This document shows positions 6,314-11,567 of a DNA stretch of 11,567 nucleotides, piece by piece; the first letter of the stretch is position 1, and every line of letters begins with the position of its first letter. Made by a program: the position numbers and the translations under genes. Origin of the DNA: an uncultured Collinsella sp. (GTDB lineage Bacteria; Actinomycetota; Coriobacteriia; Coriobacteriales; Coriobacteriaceae); assembly GCA_958348565.1 (NCBI GenBank), contig CATVZP010000062.1, positions 1 to 11,567 on the forward strand, read 5' to 3'. The notes beneath the pieces are model-generated. The model did no database searches. It worked only from the letters and a program-made list of their open reading frames with translations, and was not told the DNA's origin.

Positions 6314-7912
6314 ATGTTTAAGAGCATCCAAAAGAGCGGAAGGATCTCAGCAGTCGCCATCGGCCTGATCGCGGCCTTGTCTCCGCTCGCAGCCCCTCCA
6401 GCAGCATTAGCCAGCGGCAGCGTACCGACGCCTGAACTTGAGAAGTCGTACAGCTTTAAGGTAAGTAGTGAATACTCGGATATCAGAACAAACGGCGATA
6501 GAAAATTCGGCTATCTGTACGATTACGATGATGATGACGGCTTAAAGAGGATTTCTCTCATCAATTACAGCGATGGCAGCTCAAGCCCCATCGCCATCCC
6601 GGAAAATAGCCTTGGCTCCGCTTGCCCCACATCCAACAATCAACTCTGCTGGCAAGACGGCAATAATTTGGTCGTATTCTCTCCAGAAAATCATTCCCAA
6701 ACAGCCCATCCCATCACTTCGGCCAAATATGCCTACACCAGTACAACCGTCTCTTACGACGGTAATAGGGCAGCCGTGGAACACTATGACAATGAATCTG
6801 AGCTTAAAAAAATCGAGATCTATGACCTCGAATCCGACAAGCTAATCCAGACATATCAACCAGATAAAGATGACTCTTGGTACATCTACTCAAACGACAT
6901 GGGCCGTTTATATACCCTCCAGGACAATACCAAGAAGGGCGTTGTTGCGCTTAAAGTTTTCAATTGCGATACGGGATCAACGGAATTAAAAACCGTCAGC
7001 GTAAAGAAAGACGATAGGTCTTCAGACATCGGATGGGATTTTTCCAGCTTGAACTCAGACGATATTTATCTTCAGAGCGACACCGCATTAATAAAAGCTG
7101 ACCGCGATGGAAATATGAGTGCTCTTTTCAACGATGACGACCACGCTCCTGAATGGCTTTATTCATATCCTTCAGCGGAGTTTTATGCCCTCTATACAAA
7201 GAAGGGATCGAACGATCTTTTTGAAGAAGATGACGGCTATTACTATTTAAATGAAGAGGATGCGAATCTTAGTATTTATGATTTAAATGGCGGCGAGACC
7301 ATCAGCTCGATTGCTTTTCCCTTCGGCGATGGATATCTCTGCGATATTTCGCATGATGGCAGCATCTTACTTGGAAAATACTCAGACGACGACAAGTCCT
7401 CAGCATGCCTAGTCGATGCTCAGACCGGGGCAAAGAGCGAGTTTGACTCTCATTGGTGCGACCAACTTTCGTTCATGAACGGCGATCGCAAGATTTTGGC
7501 AACCTATTTCGACGAGAATGACCCCACCACACTCCACGTGAACATTTATAAATCGAACATTCCCCACTCGCTGCCCGAGGATGTGCTGTACTTTGTCCAG
7601 ACTCACCTGCCGTTTGTTATTGGCGGTGGCGTGGCGATTGTCCTTATCATCGGCGGCGCGATCGTTGTCCTTTGCATCCGCAAGAAGCGTGTAAAGGCCG
7701 CAAACGGTATGGCAACCACAGCACCCAAGCCCCAGCGAAAGCAGCGTCGCCGCCAGAAGGGCGCCCAGCAGAACGTCGCGACGCCCACAGCACCGGCGAC
7801 GCCCACAGCACCGGCAGCTCCAACCGAGCCTGCCCGCTTCTGCCGTCACTGCGGAACCCCGCTCGTACCCGAAGCCCAGTTCTGCCCCACATGCGGACAA
7901 AAGGTAGACTAG
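6314..7912 (+). CDS. Signal-peptide membrane protein with propeller-like outer domain and C-terminal zinc ribbon
   Basis: I do not recognise a named family for the full 532-residue protein. Residues 1-33 form a signal peptide (Lys/Arg start, hydrophobic core, ALA before Ser34). Residues ~40-425 are rich in Asp, Ser and Tyr, with repeated blade-like units such as VSYDGNRAAVEHYD, ISHDGSILLGKYSDDD and IYDLESDKLI, suggesting a TolB/WD40-like propeller outside the cell. A single membrane helix spans ~433-455, followed at once by RKKRVK, so the C-terminus should be cytosolic. A basic, Gln/Arg- then Pro/Ala/Thr-rich linker (~465-507) leads to a zinc ribbon with Cys510, 513, 524 and 527 (C-x2-C-x10-C-x2-C). 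The start has AGAGGAAAGGA 7 bases upstream. The gene is monocistronic and ends in a strong terminator. The outer-domain region is visibly AT-richer, with more AAA, TTT and ATT codons, than all neighbours, hinting at transfer or relaxed codon use. A sensor or surface-scaffold role is speculation. Confidence 0.85.
   Translation: MFKSIQKSGRISAVAIGLIAALSPLAAPPAALASGSVPTPELEKSYSFKVSSEYSDIRTNGDRKFGYLYDYDDDDGLKRISLINYSDGSSSPIAIPENSLGSACPTSNNQLCWQDGNNLVVFSPENHSQTAHPITSAKYAYTSTTVSYDGNRAAVEHYDNESELKKIEIYDLESDKLIQTYQPDKDDSWYIYSNDMGRLYTLQDNTKKGVVALKVFNCDTGSTELKTVSVKKDDRSSDIGWDFSSLNSDDIYLQSDTALIKADRDGNMSALFNDDDHAPEWLYSYPSAEFYALYTKKGSNDLFEEDDGYYYLNEEDANLSIYDLNGGETISSIAFPFGDGYLCDISHDGSILLGKYSDDDKSSACLVDAQTGAKSEFDSHWCDQLSFMNGDRKILATYFDENDPTTLHVNIYKSNIPHSLPEDVLYFVQTHLPFVIGGGVAIVLIIGGAIVVLCIRKKRVKAANGMATTAPKPQRKQRRRQKGAQQNVATPTAPATPTAPAAPTEPARFCRHCGTPLVPEAQFCPTCGQKVD
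7778..7813 (+). repeat. Two tandem 18-bp units inside the linker of the zinc-ribbon protein
   Basis: GCGACGCCCACAGCACCG occurs twice in direct succession (7778-7795 and 7796-7813), giving the repeated linker peptide ATPTAP. It is in frame, so unit gain or loss would only change linker length. Confidence 0.9.
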
Positions 7913-7943
7913 CGAACAAAACCCAGTAGACCCCAACCACCAA

Positions 7944-7982
7944 GGCCCCGTTCCGAAACACTCCAGAACGGGGCCCTATTTT
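7944..7982 (+). terminator. Rho-independent terminator of the zinc-ribbon membrane gene
   Basis: GGCCCCGTTC (7944-7953) pairs perfectly with GAACGGGGCC (7966-7975), leaving a 12-base loop, and is followed by CTATTTT. It begins 32 bases after the stop at 7910-7912. The opposite strand lacks a good T run, so it mainly serves the plus strand. Confidence 0.88.
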
Positions 7983-8012
7983 GAAGCCAGGGGGTCAGGT
8001 TTATACAAAGTA

Positions 8013-8044
8013 GTCGTTGGGGACGTCGATGTTTTGGCAACGAC
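8013..8044. repeat. 7-bp inverted repeat upstream of the large hairpin
   Basis: GTCGTTG (8013-8019) and CAACGAC (8038-8044) can pair across 18 bases containing the palindrome GACGTC. The right arm can instead pair with GTCGTT at 8159-8164, which would close the large hairpin. The two pairings exclude each other. Confidence 0.4.
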
Positions 8045-8164
8045 AGCGAAAGCCCGCCAGAGCGAGCAAGGTGCCTTGAAACGAGGCGGCATTGACCTTC
8101 TGGTCATGCCGCCGAAGTTGAAAGGCAGATTGCCGCTCTGGCGGGCTTGCAGCGTCGAGTCGTT
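8039..8164. ncRNA. Large nested hairpin, possible structured RNA or repeat element
   Basis: Nested complementary blocks fold one after another: AACGAC/GTCGTT (8039-8044 with 8159-8164), a perfect 15-bp block (8050-8064 with 8134-8148), GCAA/TTGC (8066-8069 with 8130-8133), TGCCTT/AAGGCA (8072-8077 with 8122-8127), GGCGGCAT/ATGCCGCC (8085-8092 with 8106-8113), and GACC/GGTC closing a 4-base loop at 8098-8101. This gives over 40 paired bases, broken by small bulges and internal loops as in a structured RNA. It lies between the terminator of the zinc-ribbon gene and the end of livF and holds no plausible gene. Strand and function are not determined. It could be an intergenic palindromic repeat, a small RNA, or a 3' structure on the liv mRNA. 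The fold is certain as sequence complementarity; the RNA call is inference. Confidence 0.5.
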
Positions 8165-8189
8165 ACGCGGTTTGGTAAAACCGCGTAAC
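8162..8189 (-). terminator. Perfect 12-bp hairpin just after livF
   Basis: GTTACGCGGTTT (8162-8173) pairs perfectly with AAACCGCGTAAC (8178-8189) around a 4-base loop. On the minus strand it begins 3 bases after the livF stop, a typical place for a 3'-end stem, but GACTCGACG rather than a T run follows, so it is not a canonical intrinsic terminator. It may protect the mRNA 3' end or work with the large hairpin beyond it. Confidence 0.45.
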
Positions 8190-8192
8190 TAG

Positions 8193-8906
8193 TTAACCAC
8201 CAAGATAGGCTTTGCGGACGTTATCGTCATGCAGGAGCTCTTGGCCCGTGCCGGTCATGGTGATCTTGCCGGTCTCGAGCACGTAGCCGCGCGTAGCGAT
8301 CGAGAGCGCCATCTGCGCGTTCTGCTCGACCAGAAGCACCGTGGTGCCGGCCTTGTGCAGGTCCTCGACAATCTGGAAGATCTGCTCAATCAGAATCGGC
8401 GCCAGGCCCATGGAAGGCTCGTCGAGCATGAGCAGCTTGGGGTTACTCATAAGGGCGCGGCCCATGACGAGCATCTGCTGCTCGCCGCCCGAAAGGGTGC
8501 CGGCGACCTGGCGACGGCGCTCCTTAAGGCGCGGGAACTGCTCGTAGACGCGCTCAAGGCCCGGAGCAACCGTGGACTTGGGCTGCGTGTAGGCGCCCAT
8601 CTCCAGGTTCTCCTCGACCGTCATCTGCAAAAAGGCGCGACGGCCCTCGGGGACCTGGGCCAGCCCCTTGCCCACCAGCTTGTCGGCAGGCGTATGGGTA
8701 ATGTCCTCGCCCATAAACTTGATGGAGCCGGTCTTGGAACGCAGCAGGCCCGAGACGGTTTTAAGCGTCGTGGACTTACCGGCGCCGTTGGCACCGATCA
8801 GAGCAACGATCTCGCCCTCGTTGACGTTAAAGGAGATGTCCTTGATGGCGTGGATAGCGCCGTACCAGACGTTGATGTTGTAGACGGATAGCATCGGCTC
8901 TGCCAT
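8193..8906 (-). CDS. livF: Branched-chain amino acid ABC transporter ATP-binding protein LivF
   Basis: One of the two cytoplasmic ATPases that power LivHM import of leucine, isoleucine and valine. The 237 residues match the usual LivF length. Visible motifs are Walker A GANGAGKS at 38-45, the LivF-type Q-loop VPEGRRAF at 85-92, signature LSGGEQQ at 138-144 and Walker B LLMLDEP at 158-164. LLVEQNAQMA (191-200) stands where most ABC ATPases carry the switch histidine; that Gln/Asn form is normal for LivF. The ATG at 8906 directly follows the livG stop (TAA 8909-8907), with AAGGGGGAG about 6 bases upstream inside livG. It is the last gene of the operon. Substrate assignment rests on family and gene order; some LivF-type systems carry urea or other amides instead. 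Confidence 0.95.
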   Translation of the reverse strand: MAEPMLSVYNINVWYGAIHAIKDISFNVNEGEIVALIGANGAGKSTTLKTVSGLLRSKTGSIKFMGEDITHTPADKLVGKGLAQVPEGRRAFLQMTVEENLEMGAYTQPKSTVAPGLERVYEQFPRLKERRRQVAGTLSGGEQQMLVMGRALMSNPKLLMLDEPSMGLAPILIEQIFQIVEDLHKAGTTVLLVEQNAQMALSIATRGYVLETGKITMTGTGQELLHDDNVRKAYLGG

Positions 8907-9767
8907 TTAGTTCTCCCCCTTATCCTGCTTGCCCAGATACGCCTCGATAACGGCGTCGTTGTTCTGGATCTCCTCGGCCGTGCCCTTGGCGATGACCTTA
9001 CCAAAGTTGAGCACGCAGATGCCCTCGCAGATGTTCATAACGAGCGACATATCGTGCTCGATAAGCATGATGGCGATGCCGAAGGTGTCGCGAATCTTAA
9101 CGATGTTCTCCATGAGCTCCGCGGTCTCGGACGGGTTCATGCCGGCGGCAGGCTCGTCGAGCAGCAGCAACTTGGGGTTGGTGGCAAGCGCGCGGACGAT
9201 CTCCAGACGACGCTGGGCGCCGTAAGGCAGCGATCCGGCCTGCTCGTTTGCCAGATGCTCCATATCAAAGATGGACAGCAGCTCCATGGCACGCTCGTGG
9301 GCGGCCTTCTCGTGCTTCCAATACGTCGGCAGGCGCAGCACGCCCTCAAAGCCGGAGTAACGCTCCTGGTTATGCAGACCGACCTTAACGTTATCCTCCA
9401 CCGTCATGGTGTTGAACAGGCGAATGTTCTGGAATGTACGGGCAATACCCATGCGGTTGACCTGATAGACCGACTTGCCCGAGGTGTCCTCGCCGTCGAG
9501 CAGGATGGTGCCGTGCGTGGGCTGATACACCTTGGTGAGCAGATTGAAGACCGTGGTCTTACCGGCACCGTTGGGGCCGATCAGACCGGCGATCTCGGTC
9601 TTGCCGATAGTCAGGCTAAAGTCGTCGACTGCCTTAAGGCCACCGAACTCAATGCCCAGGTGGATGCACTCGAGTGCCGGGCGCTCGCCCAGGTCGCGGT
9701 CGGGAACGATGGCGCCAGAAGGATACGGGACCATCTTGCCCTTGTTGAACTCAAATTTACTGGGCAT
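8907..9767 (-). CDS. livG: Branched-chain amino acid ABC transporter ATP-binding protein LivG
   Basis: The second ATPase of the importer. From the chosen start the protein has 286 residues: Walker A GPNGAGKT at 64-71, Q-loop TFQNIRLF around 111-118, the LivG-type signature LPYGAQRRLE at 180-189, Walker B LLLLDEP at 200-206 and switch histidine H238 in LIEHDMSLVM. About 30 residues precede the ABC core, slightly more than usual. The start is ATG 9767, set by a strong AAGGAGG 9 bases upstream; the frame is open to 9794, but that would enlarge the overlap with livM and has no SD. It overlaps the livM stop (9757-9759) by 11 bases, showing tight translational coupling. Confidence 0.95.
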   Translation of the reverse strand: MPSKFEFNKGKMVPYPSGAIVPDRDLGERPALECIHLGIEFGGLKAVDDFSLTIGKTEIAGLIGPNGAGKTTVFNLLTKVYQPTHGTILLDGEDTSGKSVYQVNRMGIARTFQNIRLFNTMTVEDNVKVGLHNQERYSGFEGVLRLPTYWKHEKAAHERAMELLSIFDMEHLANEQAGSLPYGAQRRLEIVRALATNPKLLLLDEPAAGMNPSETAELMENIVKIRDTFGIAIMLIEHDMSLVMNICEGICVLNFGKVIAKGTAEEIQNNDAVIEAYLGKQDKGEN

Positions 9768-10836
9768 CGGCTGCCACCTCCTTCTTGGAAGCAAAGCGGT
9801 CCTTGACGCGACCGAAGAACGCCTTGAGCTGCGGGTTGTTGGTAAAGATCATGACCAGGATCAGCACGATGGCGTAGATGAGCATGCGGTAGTCCGAGAA
9901 CTGACGGAGCAGCTCGGGAAGCACCGTGAGCAACGCCGCCGCGATAACGGAGCCGCGCATATTGCCAAGACCACCCAAGACCACGAACACCAGGATGAGG
10001 ATGGACGTGTTGAAGTCGAACTTGGTGGCGGAGAGCTGCGAGAAGTTACCGCCGAAGAGAGCTCCGGCAGCACCGGCGAGGGCAGCGGAAACCACGAAGG
10101 CGATCATGCGGTACTCGGTGACGGAGATGCCTACGGACTCGGCTGCAATCTTGTTATCGCGCACGGCCATAATGGCACGGCCGGTACGGCTGCGAACCAG
10201 GTTGAGCACGATCACGAGCGCGACCATGACCAGGATGGCACCGGCGAGGAAGGTCGAGTACGTCGACACGCCCGAGGCGCCCTGGGCGCCCTTGATGATG
10301 GCGGTGCCGTCCTCGAGCAGGTGCAGGTCGTCGATCGTAGAGTTGCCCGTGATGTTAAAGATCACGTGCAGGCCGCGGGAGTCGACACCCACGATAAGGC
10401 AAGTGACAATCTCTTTGATGATCTCGCCAAAAGCCAGGGTCACGATGGCCAGATAGTCGCCGCTCAGGCGCAGGACCGGGATGCCAATCAAGAAGCCCAA
10501 GATGGCAGCGGCGATAGCGCCGACCACGATGCTGATGATCAGGCGCACCGGATCGGAGGGAACGGCGCTCTCGAGGGCGACCGCGGTGACGATGCCCGTG
10601 TAGGCACCGACACTCATAAAGCCCGCATGGCCCAGCGACAGGTCGCCCGCGATGCCGACGACAAGGTTGAGGGAAATTGCCATGACGATGTAGGCCGTAA
10701 TAGGAACCAACTGACCGGCGATCATGCGCGGAATCATGTGGTTCGACTGCATAAAGAACACGATGGCGAAGGCCACGATACACATGGCGTACGTAACAAA
10801 GTCGTGACGCGTCTGCTTATCTTTAAGAAACTTCAT
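9757..10836 (-). CDS. livM: Branched-chain amino acid ABC transporter permease LivM
   Basis: Inner-membrane permease pairing with LivH to form the import channel. About 359 residues with ~10 membrane helices. Family stretches are SLNLVVGIAGDLSLGHAGFM (~55-74), LRLSGDYLAIVTLAFGEI (~122-139), the cytoplasmic coupling loop SRTGRAIMAVRDNKIAAES (~216-234) that contacts the ATPases, and VVLGGLGNMRGSVIAAALLT (~285-304). A polar segment at ~152-190 between helices is as usual for LivM. I prefer ATG 10836, with AGGTGA 5 bases upstream; GTG 10845, three codons earlier and beginning just after the livH stop (10848-10846), is possible with AGAAGG. Gene spacing of 0-10 bases on both sides marks one operon. 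Confidence 0.94.
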   Translation of the reverse strand: MKFLKDKQTRHDFVTYAMCIVAFAIVFFMQSNHMIPRMIAGQLVPITAYIVMAISLNLVVGIAGDLSLGHAGFMSVGAYTGIVTAVALESAVPSDPVRLIISIVVGAIAAAILGFLIGIPVLRLSGDYLAIVTLAFGEIIKEIVTCLIVGVDSRGLHVIFNITGNSTIDDLHLLEDGTAIIKGAQGASGVSTYSTFLAGAILVMVALVIVLNLVRSRTGRAIMAVRDNKIAAESVGISVTEYRMIAFVVSAALAGAAGALFGGNFSQLSATKFDFNTSILILVFVVLGGLGNMRGSVIAAALLTVLPELLRQFSDYRMLIYAIVLILVMIFTNNPQLKAFFGRVKDRFASKKEVAADAQ

Positions 10837-10845
10837 AACGCTCAC

Positions 10846-11567
10846 CTACACCTTCTCGGGGACGTACTTGCCCAAGAGGCCGGCAGGCTTGACGAGCAGG
10901 ACGATGATCAAAACACCAAAGACGATGGAGTTGGCAAGGCTCGTGGAAATGTAGGCCTGCGCCATCGCCTCGATGATGCCGATGAGAATGCCGCCGACAA
11001 AGGCGCCGGGGATGGAGCCGATGCCTCCGAAGACGGCAGCGTCGAAGGCCTTGATGCCGGGCATGGCGCCCGTCGTAGGCTGCAGCACCGGCGAGTAGGA
11101 GCACAGGAGCACGCCGGCGATGGCGGCAAGGGCAGAGCCGATGGCAAACGTCATCGAGATGGTGCGGTTGACGTTGATGCCCATGAGCTGGGCGGCGGCC
11201 TTGTCCTCGGACACGGCACGCATGGCCTTACCCATCTTGGTCTTGCCCGTAAAGAACATCAGGCCGGCCATGATGACCAGGCAGGCGACGATGGTGACGA
11301 GCGAGACGGCGCTTACGTTGAACTTGGCCAAGAACTCCGGCACCTGGAAGGTGACGAGCGAAGTGAAGTTCTTGGGCGTGGCGCCCCACAGAAGTTGCGC
11401 GGCATTCTGCAGGAAGTAGGACACGCCGATAGCCGTGATCAGAACGGCCAGCGGGCCCGCCTGACGCAGCGGCTTGTATGCCAGACCCTCGATGAGAACA
11501 CCGAGAACGGTACAGACCACACAAGAGAGAACTACAGATGCCCAGCCCGGGAGGCCGAGATACGACG
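10846..11567 (-). CDS. livH: Branched-chain amino acid ABC transporter permease LivH (partial, 5' end off window)
   Basis: The other inner-membrane permease of the importer. 239 residues to the stop at 10848-10846 are visible; the reading frame continues open through the right edge, so the true start lies beyond 11567 and an internal GTG at 11520 is not the start. Family features are LIEGLAYKPLRQAGPLAVLITAIG near the visible N-terminus, the cytoplasmic loop KMGKAMRAVSEDKAAAQLMGINV, the late segment IKAFDAAVFGGIGSIPGAFVGG and the C-terminal RPxGLLGK-like VKPAGLLGKYVPEKV. LivH normally has ~290-300 residues, so roughly 50-60 are missing. A livJ/K-type substrate-binding protein gene would be expected upstream of it, outside this window. 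Confidence 0.94.
   Translation of the reverse strand, partial: SYLGLPGWASVVLSCVVCTVLGVLIEGLAYKPLRQAGPLAVLITAIGVSYFLQNAAQLLWGATPKNFTSLVTFQVPEFLAKFNVSAVSLVTIVACLVIMAGLMFFTGKTKMGKAMRAVSEDKAAAQLMGINVNRTISMTFAIGSALAAIAGVLLCSYSPVLQPTTGAMPGIKAFDAAVFGGIGSIPGAFVGGILIGIIEAMAQAYISTSLANSIVFGVLIIVLLVKPAGLLGKYVPEKV

Noticed and set aside
6059..6331. 91-residue N-terminal extension of CutC
   Set aside because: It crosses the 67-bp palindrome and runs past the start of the divergent gene at 6314. CutC homology begins exactly at the ATG at 6058.
7778..7813. Tandem 18-bp repeat considered as a CRISPR or regulatory repeat
   Set aside because: There are only two units with no spacers, in frame inside a Pro/Ala/Thr linker; it is coding low-complexity sequence.
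9768..9794. Upstream start for LivG at 9794
   Set aside because: It has no SD and a larger overlap with livM, whereas ATG 9767 has a strong AAGGAGG at proper spacing.
9054..9806. 250-codon plus-strand frame opposite livG
   Set aside because: The minus strand encodes an ABC ATPase with all motifs; the plus frame is its mirror and ends inside livM.
11120..11524. Frames on both strands overlapping livH in other phases, and the internal GTG 11520 as a start
   Set aside because: The livH frame stays open to the window edge with LivH-like sequence before 11520, so that GTG is internal and the other frames are shadows.

Overview
The window looks like a chromosomal piece of a high-GC gut actinobacterium of the class Coriobacteriia, most likely Collinsella or a close relative. 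This is judged from GC-rich codon use, strong Shine-Dalgarno (SD) sites, the RecJ type and the liv gene organisation. It is an impression from reading, not a database result. No rRNA, tRNA, transposase, phage gene or CRISPR array is visible.

Layout. (1) Positions 1-3274, minus strand: one uninterrupted reading frame (1,091 visible codons, running off the left edge) that fuses a complete RecJ single-strand exonuclease to a RecQ-like superfamily 2 helicase. A 21-codon leader ORF overlaps its start, and a perfect TATAAT lies upstream. (2) 3551-4549, plus strand: a divergent BASS-family (bile acid:sodium symporter-like) membrane transporter whose usual sodium-site residues appear replaced. (3) 4580-6058, minus strand: a two-gene operon, cutC followed by a GalT-like/HIT-superfamily protein (DUF4931 type) that starts at GTG 3 bases after the cutC stop. 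(4) 6059-6313: a non-coding gap with a 67-bp palindrome (22-bp arms) and a smaller perfect dyad. (5) 6314-7912, plus strand: a visibly AT-richer gene for a secreted-then-anchored membrane protein with an acidic propeller-like outer domain, one transmembrane helix, a basic Pro/Ala-rich linker and a C-terminal zinc ribbon. A clear intrinsic terminator follows. (6) 7983-8192: a non-coding gap filled with strong nested hairpins. (7) 8193-11567, minus strand: livH-livM-livG-livF, the membrane and ATPase part of a branched-chain amino acid ABC importer. The genes are tightly coupled; livH is cut by the right edge and no substrate-binding protein gene is in view.

How the parts relate. The liv genes form one functional complex: two permeases and two ATPases. 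cutC and the GalT-like gene are translationally coupled and so probably co-expressed, but their joint role is unknown. RecJ-helicase is a self-contained DNA repair enzyme. The AT-richer membrane gene has a palindromic element in the gap on each side and stands out as the most accessory-looking part.

Most worth a second look: the ~126-nt nested hairpin at 8039-8164, the zinc-ribbon membrane protein, the 22-bp-arm palindrome at 6118-6184, the RecJ-helicase fusion with its overlapping leader ORF, and the transporter with an altered ion site. None of these amounts to a demonstrated new system from sequence alone.
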